Source: Janthinobacterium sp.
Lineage (GTDB): Bacteria; Pseudomonadota; Gammaproteobacteria; Burkholderiales; Chitinibacteraceae
Length of the DNA: 38,445 nt
Assembly (NCBI GenBank): GCA_025360045.1
Contig: JANYCY010000062.1
Location: forward strand, 1 to 38,445
Reading direction: 5' to 3'
In this document: positions 1-9,218 of the stretch, in pieces
Numbering within the stretch: position 1 is the first letter of the stretch
How the letters are laid out: every line of letters starts with the position of its first letter
Made by a program: the position numbers and the translations under genes
Notes under the pieces: generated by a model
The model's database searches: none
The model's input: the letters and a program-made list of their open reading frames with translations, nothing else
What the model was told of the DNA's origin: nothing

Positions 1-15
1 GGAAAAAATATGTGA

Positions 16-96
16 TTTTCGTAGGGTGTGCAAGTGCCTTTCTTGCGCACCAGCCCTTGGTGCGTAACGCCTACGGCGTTTTGCACCCTACGAAAA
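16..96. repeat. Nested inverted repeat, REP/MITE-like
   Basis: The outer arms (16-33 and 81-96) are inverted copies of TTTTCGTAGGGTGCAA with a two-base bulge in the left arm. Inside them TTGCGCACCA (43-52) pairs with TGGTGCGTAA (58-67). The block can fold into two stacked hairpins. The compact non-coding palindrome beside a gene end resembles a dispersed bacterial repeat, but only one copy is in this window, so its repetitive nature is inferred. Confidence 0.5.
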
Positions 97-151
97 ATGC
101 ATGATTTAAAAAGATTGGATAATTTATGCTTGGGTACTTAATATGATTTAA

Positions 152-187
152 GAAAAAAGCCCGAATATATGCATTCGGGCTTTTTTA
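152..187 (-). terminator. Rho-independent terminator of pbpG
   Basis: An 8-bp perfect stem (159-166 with 173-180, GCCCGAAT/ATTCGGGC) with a 6-base loop is flanked by an A-run on the left and a T-run on the right. It can therefore stop transcription in both directions. It lies 15 bp past the pbpG stop codon on the minus strand. Confidence 0.85.
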
Positions 188-201
188 TGACGTCAATAAA
201 A

Positions 202-1263
202 TCAGCCTGCGCGTGATTTACTGATGGACGTTGTTTCAATCCATTTGCGTACTTTTTGCGCATCGCCAATACGGGTGTATTTTCCATTGGAATCAAGCAA
301 TACAATCACCACGGGGGTGCCATTAATGGTGGCTTGCATGACTAAGCAGCGGCCTGCTTCATTAATAAAGCCAGTTTTGGATACGCCAATATTCCAATCG
401 ACTTCTTTAACCAGTGGATTGGTATTGTGAAACGCTAAGCTTCTACCCGATTGATTGGAGACAAAGCTGTATTCGCTGCTGGTGGTGAAGTCATGGATTT
501 CTGGGTAGCGATGCGCGGCTTTGACCATTAAAGCCAATTCACGCGGGGTAGAAACATTATTGGGCGTTAAGCCGGTTGAATCATAAAAACGGCTATTGCG
601 CATACCAAGAGATTGCGCTTTTTCATTCATTTTACGAATAAAAACGGCTTGGCCAGCAGGGAAAGTGCGAGCCAATGCGGAGGCTGCACGGTTTTCTGAA
701 GCCATAAGCGCTAAAAGCAGCAATTCGCCACGCGTCAGCGTCGTGCCCACGCTGAGACGCGATGTGGTGTTTTTAAGCGTATCCACGTCGGCTTGGCTAA
801 TGGTGAGTAATTCATTCAATGGCAATTGCGCATCGAGCGTCACCATGGCCGTCATTAGTTTGGTAATCGACGCAATAGGCGTGAGCGTATCGGCGTTTTT
901 CTCATACATGATGTCGCCGTTTTGCTCATTTAGTACCAATACACCGACAGATTGTACACCTGGATTATCCAGTGTCGTGGACATGGCTAGAGCGCGTGAA
1001 ACGGACACATCTTTACGAGCATTCGCAATGGCGCGGCTGCTAATGTGTTTGCTATTTGATTTGGACGCTGTTTTTTTCGCCGATGTATTCTTTACAGCGA
1101 CTTTGTTTGTTTTGGATGCTTTGGCTTTAGAAGCATGGCTTGTAGATTTTTTTGCCGACGATTTTGTGACTGTTTTATGGTCAGTATGTGCCGCCGCAAT
1201 GGCTGGCGCCGTCAGGCCCAGCGCTGCAACAAGAGTGCAGCAGGAGAAAATGCGGTACAGCAT
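202..1263 (-). CDS. pbpG: D-alanyl-D-alanine endopeptidase (penicillin-binding protein 7)
   Basis: A periplasmic serine peptidase that cuts D-Ala-meso-DAP cross-links in peptidoglycan. A signal peptide occupies about residues 1-25 (hydrophobic core, AIAAA end). A Lys/Ser/Thr-rich, probably disordered linker (about 27-85) precedes the S11 peptidase domain. All three penicillin-binding motifs are present: SITK (132-135, nucleophile Ser132), SEN (189-191) and KTG (296-298). The Lys/Ser linker is longer than in the E. coli protein, but the catalytic domain looks complete. The gene is monocistronic, ends at a strong terminator and is divergent from phaC. The family is certain; the PBP7/PbpG call over a D,D-carboxypeptidase rests on overall resemblance and the short C-terminus without an amphipathic anchor. 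Confidence 0.88.
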   Translation of the reverse strand: MLYRIFSCCTLVAALGLTAPAIAAAHTDHKTVTKSSAKKSTSHASKAKASKTNKVAVKNTSAKKTASKSNSKHISSRAIANARKDVSVSRALAMSTTLDNPGVQSVGVLVLNEQNGDIMYEKNADTLTPIASITKLMTAMVTLDAQLPLNELLTISQADVDTLKNTTSRLSVGTTLTRGELLLLALMASENRAASALARTFPAGQAVFIRKMNEKAQSLGMRNSRFYDSTGLTPNNVSTPRELALMVKAAHRYPEIHDFTTSSEYSFVSNQSGRSLAFHNTNPLVKEVDWNIGVSKTGFINEAGRCLVMQATINGTPVVIVLLDSNGKYTRIGDAQKVRKWIETTSISKSRAG

Positions 1264-1506
1264 GAGGTAGAGACTCCGAGGCTAGGGATGACCAAGAATG
1301 ACACTGGCATCCTTCATAATTGTGATGCTATTTTACGCAATGATTTTTAAAATGTCATGTTAAATCAAATAGTACGGTACGATTTGCTAGAAATCGGATT
1401 AAAGTATTTTTTCATGTTTTTGTTTTTCTAACGTTAGTTTGTTGTTGCAGTGCAGCAATAACTTGCTAGAATGGTGTTCCTTTCGAGTTGCTTTCGGAGA
1501 AAACCG

Positions 1507-3228
1507 ATGTTTAATAACAAATCGATGGATGAATTTTTCCAGCAGCTTACTGATACTAACCAGAAGCTGATGCAGAGCTGGGTTAATCTTTCTCAGCCTG
1601 CGGAGCCAGCTGCTGAATTTGCGCCAATGCAACAGATGATGGTTGGCCTGACACAGAGCAATCCTTTCTTAGCGCAACACGGTGATTTTTATAAGCAGCA
1701 GCTGGATTTATGGCTGGGGCTGATAGGCGCCAAAGAGAAAGCGCCTGTGGCAGTACCAGAGAAAGGGGATCGTCGCTTCAATGCCCCAGAGTGGGAACAA
1801 CCTTTGTTTGATTACATCAAGCAAAATTACTTGGTGACTTCTCGCTGGCTGTTGCAAATGGTGGATCAAGCCCAGACTGATGATGCCGCCCGTGAAAAAA
1901 TGAGTTTTTTTACGCGCCAGTATGTCGATGCTATGAGCCCCGCAAATTTTGCTTTTACCAATCCTGAAGTGATGAAATTGGCATTGGAAAGTAAAGGTGA
2001 AAGCTTGCAAGAAGGTATGAAAAAGTTAATGGCTGATATGCAGAAAGGCACTATCACCATGACTGACGAATCTCAATTTGAAGTCGGCAAAAATTTGGGG
2101 ATTAGCCCCGGACAAGTCGTTTTTGAAAATGAACTTTTCCAATTACTGCAATACACCCCCTCTACCGCCAAAGTTTATGCTCGCCCTCTCCTGATTGTGC
2201 CGCCATGTGTTAATAAGTTCTACATCATGGATTTGCAGCCTGATAATTCGCTCGTGGCTTATGCGGTTAGCCAAGGCTTTAAAACATTTCTGGTTTCTTG
2301 GAAATCAGTCACCCCCGAAATGGGCCATTTAGAGTGGGATGATTACGTTGAAAATGGCGTGATTACCGCATGTGATGTGGTGCGCAAGATTGGCAAGTCT
2401 GAAAAAATTAATGTTTTGTCTTTCTGCATTGGTGGCGAATTAGTGTCTACCGCCATGCCGGTGATGCAATCACGTGGTTTAGATTGGATCGAATCGGTTA
2501 CTTTAATGACCGTAATGATTGATCACACCGAGCCGGGTGATATCAAGCACTTTATTGACTGGAATCTGATCCGTAAGCGTGAGGCTCTGTTAAGTGAAGG
2601 GGGCGTGATTGGTGGTAAAGAGTTATCACGTACTTTCTCTGCTTTACGCTCAAATGATTTGATCTGGAATTACGTGGTTAATAATTATCTAAAGGGTAAA
2701 ACACCAGCACCGTTTGATTTACTCTATTGGAATAATGATTCGGCCAATCTTGCCCTGCCGATGCATACCTTCTTTCTGCGTAATATGTATCTAGAAAACA
2801 ATCTTACCAAGCCTAATTCATTTAGCCTTTGTGGTGTGCCGATTGATTTAACCACCATCACTACGCCAACTTATATTTTTGCGGCGCGTGAAGATCATAT
2901 TGTGCCTTGGCAATCTGCCTATTTAAGCACACGTATTTTCAAAGGCCCGCTGCGCTATGTACTTGGGGCTTCCGGCCATATCGCGGGTGCAATTAATCCG
3001 GTAAAAGCCAATAAACGTAATTACTGGGTGAATGAAGATTTATCCGGTGATTCAGAAGCTTGGTTCAATGGTGCAGAATCTCGTCCAGGTAGCTGGTGGC
3101 AAGATTGGAGCCAATGGCTGATTCCTTTGTCTGGGGACGAAGTTGCTGCGTCTAAAACACATGGCAATGCGGCTTTCAAGCCGATTGAGCCAGCGCCAGG
3201 GCGTTATGTGAAAGAGCGTTTAGATTAA
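1507..3228 (+). CDS. phaC: Class I poly(3-hydroxyalkanoate) polymerase
   Basis: Polymerises (R)-3-hydroxyacyl-CoA into storage polyester at the granule surface. The 573-residue product has the class I layout: an N-terminal helical domain of about 190 residues, then an alpha/beta-hydrolase core. The nucleophile is Cys307 in the lipase-box-like SFCIGG; Asp463 (REDH) and His491 (SGHIAG) complete the triad. Start choice: an ATG at 1471 would add 12 residues but has no ribosome site, whereas 1507 is preceded by GGAGA six bases upstream and gives the usual start of the family. phaA follows 196 bp downstream on the same strand, a common phaC-phaA pairing. No phaB reductase lies in the window. Confidence 0.93.
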   Translation: MFNNKSMDEFFQQLTDTNQKLMQSWVNLSQPAEPAAEFAPMQQMMVGLTQSNPFLAQHGDFYKQQLDLWLGLIGAKEKAPVAVPEKGDRRFNAPEWEQPLFDYIKQNYLVTSRWLLQMVDQAQTDDAAREKMSFFTRQYVDAMSPANFAFTNPEVMKLALESKGESLQEGMKKLMADMQKGTITMTDESQFEVGKNLGISPGQVVFENELFQLLQYTPSTAKVYARPLLIVPPCVNKFYIMDLQPDNSLVAYAVSQGFKTFLVSWKSVTPEMGHLEWDDYVENGVITACDVVRKIGKSEKINVLSFCIGGELVSTAMPVMQSRGLDWIESVTLMTVMIDHTEPGDIKHFIDWNLIRKREALLSEGGVIGGKELSRTFSALRSNDLIWNYVVNNYLKGKTPAPFDLLYWNNDSANLALPMHTFFLRNMYLENNLTKPNSFSLCGVPIDLTTITTPTYIFAAREDHIVPWQSAYLSTRIFKGPLRYVLGASGHIAGAINPVKANKRNYWVNEDLSGDSEAWFNGAESRPGSWWQDWSQWLIPLSGDEVAASKTHGNAAFKPIEPAPGRYVKERLD

Positions 3229-3424
3229 TTAAAAGCATTGTTATGCCTCTTCATTACTGAGCAAGGCAATTAGGCTTATGATTGCGAAAGTAGTGAATTG
3301 GCATACGGATTGTTTTTTTTTATGTTGTAGCCAATGGCAGGCTTATGTTCTGTCGATAAAACTCATTACTAAATCAGCTGCTTTGGGCCGTGCCTAAATC
3401 AGCCTCTTGAAAGGGAAATACCGC

Positions 3425-4606
3425 ATGACTGAGATCGTGATTGTTGCTGCTGGTCGTACTGCTCTGGGTAATTTTGGTGGTGGCCTTGCTAAAGTGCCAG
3501 CTGCAGAATTGGGTGCAACGGTAATTCGTGGTTTGCTGGCTAAAACCGGTATAGCAGCAGACCAAATTAGCGAAGTGATTTTAGGCAATGTGTTGACGGC
3601 AGGCTTGGGGCAAAACCCAGCACGTCAGGCTTTGCGCCGTGCTGGCTTGCCAGATGCCATTCCTGCATTAACAATCAATCAAGTATGTGGTTCAGGCCTG
3701 AAAGCCGTTGCTCTGGGTATGCAAGCGATTCTATCTGGCGAAAGTGAGATCGTGATTGCGGGCGGTCAAGAAAATATGTCAGCTTCAGCACACATTTTGC
3801 CAGGTAGCCGCGATGGTTTCCGTATGGGTAACACCGCACTTGTTGACACCATGGTATATGACGGCTTAACCGACGCTTATAACAACTACCATATGGGCGT
3901 CACTGCCGAAAACATTGCTAAAAAATATGGTATTACACGTGAAGAGCAAGATGCCTTGGCATTGTCTTCACAAATGAAAGCGGCTGCAGCTCAAGAATCT
4001 GGCCGCTTTGCTGAAGAAATCTTCCCTGTTGTGATTCCGCAAAAGAAAGGCGATCCAATCGTGTTTGATAAAGATGAGTTTATCAAACCCACCACCACGG
4101 CAGAATCGCTGGCTAAATTGCGCGCCGCATTTGACAAAGAAGGCACGGTTACTGCGGGTAATGCATCGGGTATTAACGATGGCGCAGCTGCCGTCATGCT
4201 GATGAGTGCTGCTAAAGCCAAAGAACTGGGCTTAACGCCACTGGCTACGATTCGTGCGGCAGCGTCCGCTGGTGTAGATCCAACCATTATGGGCATGGGC
4301 CCAGTGCCCGCTACACAACGTGTATTGGCGCGTTTGGGTTGGAGCATTGATGATCTTGATTTAATTGAAGGCAATGAGGCTTTTGCCGCTCAAGCCATCG
4401 GCGTGAGCCGTGAATTAAAATGGGATCTCAATAAAGTAAACGTGAATGGCGGTGCAATTGCCTTGGGACATCCAATTGGTGCATCAGGTTGCCGTATTTT
4501 GGTTACGCTATTACATGAAATGCAACGCCGCGATTGCAAAAAAGGCCTAGCCACATTATGTATTGGCGGCGGTATGGGTGTTGCCTTGGCGGTAGAGCGC
4601 GCTTAA
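3425..4606 (+). CDS. phaA: Acetyl-CoA acetyltransferase (beta-ketothiolase)
   Basis: Condenses two acetyl-CoA to acetoacetyl-CoA, the first step of polyhydroxybutyrate synthesis (reverse: thiolysis). The 393-residue product is the normal length for biosynthetic thiolases. The acylated Cys88 lies in the CGSG motif, His349 in GHPIGASG and Cys379 in CIGGG. The ATG at 3425 is used because AAAGGG lies about 9 bases upstream; a TTG further upstream in frame overlaps that site and is unlikely. It follows phaC on the same strand and ends at a good terminator. The symbol phaA rests on this neighbourhood; atoB would be the degradative homologue. Confidence 0.9.
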   Translation: MTEIVIVAAGRTALGNFGGGLAKVPAAELGATVIRGLLAKTGIAADQISEVILGNVLTAGLGQNPARQALRRAGLPDAIPALTINQVCGSGLKAVALGMQAILSGESEIVIAGGQENMSASAHILPGSRDGFRMGNTALVDTMVYDGLTDAYNNYHMGVTAENIAKKYGITREEQDALALSSQMKAAAAQESGRFAEEIFPVVIPQKKGDPIVFDKDEFIKPTTTAESLAKLRAAFDKEGTVTAGNASGINDGAAAVMLMSAAKAKELGLTPLATIRAAASAGVDPTIMGMGPVPATQRVLARLGWSIDDLDLIEGNEAFAAQAIGVSRELKWDLNKVNVNGGAIALGHPIGASGCRILVTLLHEMQRRDCKKGLATLCIGGGMGVALAVERA

Positions 4607-4630
4607 TTTTTTGTTTTAATTGCGAGCAAA

Positions 4631-4659
4631 AGCCCTCGAATCAATCGAGGGCTTTTTTC
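4631..4659 (+). terminator. Rho-independent terminator after phaA
   Basis: A 9-bp perfect stem (4631-4639 with 4645-4653, AGCCCTCGA/TCGAGGGCT), a 5-base loop and a following T-run, 25 bp after the phaA stop. This closes the phaC-phaA unit. Confidence 0.88.
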
Positions 4660-4878
4660 TTGGTAAAAGCTGAATAGATCAGCTCTTTGCTAGGGTTTTA
4701 CATAGTTGGCTAAAAATATAAATAGTGTATGTTACTTAAATGATTTCATTTTGCTGAATCTGCAAGATAAGATGATGTTTTATCTATAAATAGGTAGCCT
4801 GCAAATATATTGTCTATAAATAAGCGAATGTCAATGAAGCTGTAAATAATTGCTGCTGTATTTCAAAGGAAAGCACCC

Positions 4879-6678
4879 ATGCCAATGAATAGCGTAAGAC
4901 TAGAGTCGAGCTTAGATAGTCATAATCCAGAGCACTGGGAAGTTGCTGCAATTGCCTTGGCTTTGCAAGAAGGTTTTGACTGGCATTATCGCTTATTTAG
5001 GGAGTCGAGCCGCAAAGCCAAACTTCATTTTATAGAGGGTGATTTTCATGCACAGCGTGCCGAAGTGCGTGATCGGATTGCGTTTTATGATTTACGGGTT
5101 ATCGAAACAGCCGATCGACTTAAACAAGATTTTAATGCCGATAGCTTACCAGATGCCACTTGGTCCAAAGTAAAGCTCTATTTTATTGGCTTATTGATTA
5201 ATCATCAGCAACCCGAGTTGGCTGAAACTTTTTTTAATTCAGTTTGTTGCCGTATTTTGCATCGCACTTATTTTCATAATGATTTTATTTTTTATCGCCC
5301 AGCGGTATCTACTGAATATATAGAATCAGAACCCCCAATTTATCGTAGCTATTACCCAATTCAAACGGGGCTGCATGCCACGCTTGCGAATATGTTTACC
5401 GATTTTAATTTAGAGCTGCCCTTTGTTGATCTGGACCGCGATGTGCGTCGTCTGTTGCGCGCATTGCATAAATTTTTAGGCCGCTGGCCAGAGTTTGCAC
5501 TCAATACCCAAATTCAAGTATTAGCCTCGCCTTTTTATCGAAATAAGGCGGTGTATATTATTGGCAAAGCCATTCATGAAGATTTAGAAATCCCCTTTGC
5601 CTTGCCGCTTTGCCGAGATAGCGAAGGGAAATTGTTTTTAGATGCGGCACTGTTTGAGCCTTGGCAAATTAGCCATTTATTCTCATTATCTCGCGCTTAT
5701 TTCTTAGTGGATATGGAAGTGCCATCGGCCTATGTGCGCTATTTGCAAAAATTAATGCCAGATAAATCACGGGCCGAGCTATATACCATGCTGGGCTTGG
5801 GTAAGCAGGGTAAAACTATGTTTTACCGTGAGTTATTTCATCATCTACGCCATTCAACGGATTCCTTTGTATTTGCGCCCGGCACTAAGGGTATGGTAAT
5901 GATTGTATTTACCCTGCCATCATTTCCCTTTGTATTTAAAATTATTAAAGACGTGATTGCCCCACCTAAAGAAGTGGATCGCACCATTGTAAAAGCCAAA
6001 TACTTATTGGTAAAACATCATGATCGGGTTGGGCGTATGGCCGACTCATTAGAATTCTCCGACGTGGCCTTGCCGAAGGAGCGTTTTAATGAAGAGCTAT
6101 TAGAAGAAATACGTAAATTAGCACCGTCTATATTAGAAGAAAGCGAAGATAAAGTGATTTTGCGCCATTTGTATATCGAAAGGCGCATGATTCCGTTGAA
6201 TATTTATATTGAAAAACGCCATGACGAAGAAATCGCCAGCGTGATTGAGGATTATGGCAATGCCCTGCGTGAGCTAGCCATTGCTAATATTTTCCCTGGC
6301 GATATGTTATTTAAAAACTTTGGTGTTACTCGCGAAGGTCGTGTGGTTTTCTATGATTATGACGAAATAGAATATATGACCGATTGCGATTTTCGCCGGA
6401 TTCCACCACCGCCTGCGCCAGAATTTGAAATGAGCAGCGATACTTGGTTTAGTGGTAATCCCAATGAAGTGTATCCAGAAGAATTCGGTACTTTTCTATT
6501 AGGGCGTAGCGATGTAAAAAAAATATTTATGCAGCACCATGCCGATTTGCTCACCCCACGCTTTTGGCAGCATGCTAAAGAGCGAATTAAGCAGGGCTTT
6601 ATTGAGGATTTTTATCCCTACCCCCAGAGCGAGCGATTTGCCAAGCGCTATCCTGATACACCTAAAGCAAGCGATTAA
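4879..6678 (+). CDS. aceK: Isocitrate dehydrogenase kinase/phosphatase
   Basis: A bifunctional enzyme that phosphorylates and dephosphorylates isocitrate dehydrogenase, setting the split between the TCA cycle and the glyoxylate shunt. The 599-residue product matches the family's usual length (about 570-600). The AceK-specific nucleotide loop APGTKGMVM is at about 333-341, the kinase lysine region FVFKIIKD at about 351-358, the DMLFKN catalytic segment at about 475-480 and the metal-binding DYDE at 493-496. AAAGGAAA sits just upstream of the ATG. It stands alone between two terminators, not next to aceA/aceB. It makes sense beside PHA genes as acetyl-CoA/acetate metabolism, but co-regulation is not shown. 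Confidence 0.95.
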   Translation: MPMNSVRLESSLDSHNPEHWEVAAIALALQEGFDWHYRLFRESSRKAKLHFIEGDFHAQRAEVRDRIAFYDLRVIETADRLKQDFNADSLPDATWSKVKLYFIGLLINHQQPELAETFFNSVCCRILHRTYFHNDFIFYRPAVSTEYIESEPPIYRSYYPIQTGLHATLANMFTDFNLELPFVDLDRDVRRLLRALHKFLGRWPEFALNTQIQVLASPFYRNKAVYIIGKAIHEDLEIPFALPLCRDSEGKLFLDAALFEPWQISHLFSLSRAYFLVDMEVPSAYVRYLQKLMPDKSRAELYTMLGLGKQGKTMFYRELFHHLRHSTDSFVFAPGTKGMVMIVFTLPSFPFVFKIIKDVIAPPKEVDRTIVKAKYLLVKHHDRVGRMADSLEFSDVALPKERFNEELLEEIRKLAPSILEESEDKVILRHLYIERRMIPLNIYIEKRHDEEIASVIEDYGNALRELAIANIFPGDMLFKNFGVTREGRVVFYDYDEIEYMTDCDFRRIPPPPAPEFEMSSDTWFSGNPNEVYPEEFGTFLLGRSDVKKIFMQHHADLLTPRFWQHAKERIKQGFIEDFYPYPQSERFAKRYPDTPKASD

Positions 6679-6690
6679 ACTTGATTAAAT

Positions 6691-6730
6691 AAAAAGCCAA
6701 GATAGCTTTAATTGCTTTCTTGGCTTTTTT
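6691..6730. terminator. Bidirectional terminator between aceK and the FKBP gene
   Basis: A long stem (6691-6702 AAAAAGCCAAGA with 6718-6730) has an A-run on one side and a T-run on the other. It lies between two converging genes, 12 bp past aceK and 10 bp past the FKBP stop, and can serve both. Confidence 0.85.
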
Positions 6731-6740
6731 CTATCTACGA

Positions 6741-7178
6741 TTACTTTACGTCTAGTAATTCAACATCAAACACCAATGGCGCATTAGGTGGAATCACATT
6801 GCCTGCGCCACGTTCACCGTAGGCTAATTCAGCAGGGATAATCAGCGTGCGCTTACCGCCAATTTTCATCCCAGCTACACCCATATCCCAACCTTTAATG
6901 ACACGCTTTGCGCCTAGGGGAAAGCTAAATGGGCTTTTGCCGACCGAGCTATCAAATGCTGTTCCACGGTTTTTAGCTGCCTTGGCATCAAATAGCCAGC
7001 CGCTGTAATGCACGGTGACCGTGCTACCCGCAAGGGCTTCTTTACCCGTACCGGTTTTAACATCAATCATCTCCAGCTTACTTGGGGACGTAGTTTGGCT
7101 GGCAGGAGCTGTTTCTGCTTGGGCAAGTGGGGTGATGCTGGCCATACAAAATACGATGGCTAATAAGCGAGATTTCAT
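6741..7178 (-). CDS. Secreted FKBP-type peptidyl-prolyl cis-trans isomerase
   Basis: Catalyses cis-trans isomerisation of X-Pro bonds, helping proteins fold, here probably in the periplasm. Residues 1-21 form a signal peptide ending AQA, then a short Ser/Thr/Pro linker. One FKBP domain (about 35-145) shows the family hallmarks: [13 protein letters not shown], [15 protein letters not shown], [15 protein letters not shown] and [14 protein letters not shown]. At 145 residues this is a minimal FKBP with no dimerisation domain, so it is not FkpA or Mip in full. It converges on aceK, with which it shares a terminator. Confidence 0.9.
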   Translation of the reverse strand: MKSRLLAIVFCMASITPLAQAETAPASQTTSPSKLEMIDVKTGTGKEALAGSTVTVHYSGWLFDAKAAKNRGTAFDSSVGKSPFSFPLGAKRVIKGWDMGVAGMKIGGKRTLIIPAELAYGERGAGNVIPPNAPLVFDVELLDVK

Positions 7179-7263
7179 TGTGTAGGGTTTCCTGTTGATG
7201 ACCGTCTGTCGACTATAGCACGTCCTTAAATGCCTTCCGAGAGAGCGATGATGTTGCTGAGGC

Positions 7264-7411
7264 TTATTTGATTCGAAGCTCTGTAGTGTCCAATTTGAAT
7301 TCTTCTTCTATTCCGAGTTTCTTCATTATGGCCAGTATAACTTGATGAATTTCTTGATGAGTTGAACCCTCGGCTTTAGCTCATAGTTGGGTTTGATGGT
7401 TTTTTAGGCAT
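7264..7411 (-). pseudogene. Possible frameshifted remnant of a small gene
   Basis: On the minus strand an ATG at 7411 opens a peptide starting MPKKPSNPTM that stops after 11 codons. One base away, another frame continues with AKAEGSTHQEIHQVILAIMK and on to a TAA at 7264. Joined, they give a roughly 49-residue basic/acidic peptide with protein-like composition. There is no ribosome site, and the ATG follows directly on a terminator T-run. It may be the end of a decayed gene or chance. I do not recognise a family. Confidence 0.22.
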
Positions 7412-7443
7412 AAAAAAAGCCACTTAGATTTCTCTAAGTGGCT
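7412..7443 (-). terminator. Terminator of the DUF4160/DUF2442 pair
   Basis: An 11-bp perfect stem (7418-7428 with 7433-7443, AGCCACTTAGA/TCTAAGTGGCT) with a 4-base loop. A run of seven A precedes it on the plus strand, which is a T-tail for transcripts coming leftwards from 7660-8540. Confidence 0.75.
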
Positions 7444-7505
7444 GATTTCATTGCTTTGTACTGGTGGTGCAATCAGGTGCCGAGCTCCAACTTATTCTTG
7501 GCAAT

Positions 7506-7535
7506 GGCGGGTAATACAGGGTAACGGCGGGTAAT
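7506..7535. repeat. Three GGGTAA repeats at exact 10-bp spacing
   Basis: GGGTAA occurs at 7509-7514, 7519-7524 and 7529-7534, one DNA turn apart. The first and third copies extend to the ten-base GGCGGGTAAT. It lies in the gap between the terminator and the DUF2442 gene. This gap (7179-7659) otherwise holds only the terminator and the possible gene remnant. Function unknown. Confidence 0.4.
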
Positions 7536-7659
7536 GATTTTATTGTTTTTTTATTACGCACCGTTTAATTGCACTGGCATGAGTTTTGCCCAGTTCAATC
7601 TGATCAGCCATCGAAAATCAAGCCGAATCATATCAGATTCAGTCATTTTTCTTTGTTGC

Positions 7660-8112
7660 TTATCCTGTTGCCAACAGCTTACGTGGCCGACCGCCTTTGT
7701 GGCCATTGGCTCTGGAGGCGGTGGCTTTTGCTAGGCTACTGCGGCGACCATTATGAGCCGCTACAACTGATGTTGCCATTTCCATTAAGGGCTGGCTGGC
7801 TGAAACTAGCCCTGCAATGGAAACGTGCAAATCGTGCTTATCGAGACACAATGCACTGCCACCAAAACCAATATGAAGCTGTTCCAGTTCTTGGAGGCTA
7901 AGGTCAGCAAACTCTGGATAGTTTTTCAGCGGTAAAACGACAGCGCTTTCATCAACAAAGCCAATTAGCAGTGATTTGAATGCAGGGAGATACTTAACCA
8001 AGGTTGCATGTAGCCCCTTATTTTTTCGTTTTACACCTTGTTCAATTGCTAAGCTCAATGACTGATCTGTGATCACTTCGTCAAAATGATCTTGTGCGGT
8101 AATCGTGCTCAT
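7660..8112 (-). CDS. DUF2442 domain protein
   Basis: A 150-residue protein. The middle part (about 50-110: VVLPLKNYPEFADLSLQELE, then HIGFGGSALCLDKHDLHVSI) matches the DUF2442 pattern of a short beta-rich domain. The C-terminus is basic (RRSSLAKATASRANGHKGGR), suggesting nucleic-acid contact, and is longer than in minimal DUF2442 proteins. Its ATG overlaps the stop of the DUF4160 gene by four bases, with GGAGA about 7 bases upstream, so the two are translationally coupled. DUF4160 and DUF2442 genes are often adjacent and have been suggested to be toxin-antitoxin-like; nothing in the sequence proves that. Confidence 0.72.
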   Translation of the reverse strand: MSTITAQDHFDEVITDQSLSLAIEQGVKRKNKGLHATLVKYLPAFKSLLIGFVDESAVVLPLKNYPEFADLSLQELEQLHIGFGGSALCLDKHDLHVSIAGLVSASQPLMEMATSVVAAHNGRRSSLAKATASRANGHKGGRPRKLLATG

Positions 8113-8540
8113 AACAATATCTCCAAGGGGCTGGTTTGCCCTGCCAATTTAAGTACTGTTTTATTGCCGTGCAAATCAAAGACTGCAGATTCGATCCTAA
8201 ATGCATTGACTAGCTTATGGCGGGGAGAGCTGACTACTTCATTCGCTGTTAGGTCCCACCACTGATTCACTAAACACATGGATTGCATACTAGCCCACCA
8301 GATTTCACGTGCTCGAAGCAGGTTTTTAGGGAGCTTGATGATTTGCCGGAGCTCTTCCATTTGTGCTGCGTTAGGTTGGTGCTGCAATGGCACAACATCC
8401 CATAATCGAACCCCATTGTGCCAAAAACTAAATTCAAAACGAGCTTCCCAACGATCTGTTCCTACATGAACATGAGGGGGACAGTGCTCATTGCGCGTCA
8501 GCACGGCAATGATTAGCCCATGGTGCGAACATACCTTCAT
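8109..8540 (-). CDS. DUF4160 domain protein
   Basis: A 143-residue protein with the DUF4160 core in the first half: HHGLIIAVLTRNEHCPPHVHV followed by an acidic/aromatic strand and a WDV segment. The PPHVHV motif is the family signature. The C-terminal 60 residues are less typical. It is the first gene of a two-gene unit with the DUF2442 gene (ATGA overlap) and ends at the terminator near 7430. The biochemical role of the family is not established; by pairing it may be one half of a two-component addiction-like system. Confidence 0.68.
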   Translation of the reverse strand: MKVCSHHGLIIAVLTRNEHCPPHVHVGTDRWEARFEFSFWHNGVRLWDVVPLQHQPNAAQMEELRQIIKLPKNLLRAREIWWASMQSMCLVNQWWDLTANEVVSSPRHKLVNAFRIESAVFDLHGNKTVLKLAGQTSPLEILL

Positions 8541-8662
8541 ACAAATCCAACAGTTGGGTTTTTAAAAAGTATGATCGTTTTTGAATGAATATGCAAAGTG
8601 TAAATTATATGGGTAGAGTGAATGGTGTGTAAGCTACCGTTTTCGCTTAAAGAGCAGCACCC

Positions 8663-9218
8663 GTGCTTTGCCTATTATTTGTTTTGCTGCTGTTATTTAT
8701 ATGTCTTCCCCGCGCTGTACGACGGCCAAAAATATTTCACCGCCATCCACCAAACGCCTCCCCAAAGCCCCTGCCACCCAAAAAGAAAGGTAAGCCCGAT
8801 TGGGTGATCGCTGAAGTTTTGCGTTTAAAAGCGCTGATGGGCAGTGGCGCTGGGGTGCGTAAAATTGCAGCGACTTTCAATCGCCTACATGGTGCACGCG
8901 CCACTATTGGCAAAACCTTCGTTGCTGATTTATTGATTTCACATCAATACGAGCTGGCGTGTGCCAAACGAAGTATCCGTAATAAGCCGCCAACACCTTA
9001 TCGCGTTAATGCAGTCTGGGCACTTGATCTCACTTTTTATACCGATGCCGCCAAAAATACCCATACCGTCTTAGGTGTGATCGACCATGGTTCGCGTTTG
9101 GTAACTAGCCTTAAAGTCATTGTCAATAAACGTGCTTGGACTATTCTGGGGCATCTGTGTTTGGCGATGGGCCAATATGGCAAGCCGAAGGCGATTCGTA
9201 CAGACAATGAAGGCGTCT
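8663..9218 (+). pseudogene. DDE integrase/transposase, 5' part, broken by a group II intron
   Basis: Encodes the first 185 residues of an rve-type DDE recombinase. A hydrophobic N-terminus (about 1-20, poly-Leu) is followed by a basic Pro-rich linker, a helical DNA-binding region (about 45-100) and the start of the catalytic core. The first Asp is in WALDLTF (122) and the second in RTDNE (181). The frame is cut at 9219 where a group II intron begins. The third acidic residue and the 3' exon do not occur anywhere in the window. The start is a GTG with only a weak ribosome site. The membrane-like N-terminus is a feature of a group of proteobacterial integrase-core proteins I recognise only generally. 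Confidence 0.75.

Noticed and set aside
7179-7500. A possible tRNA-like sequence
   Set aside because: I looked for a cloverleaf around 7350-7490 and found no acceptor stem, T-loop or CCA arrangement; the stem present is a terminator.
7495-7540. CRISPR-like array
   Set aside because: The GGGTAA units are only six bases with four-base spacers, without the repeat length or spacer variety of a CRISPR. None of the other repeat clusters in the window fit a CRISPR either.
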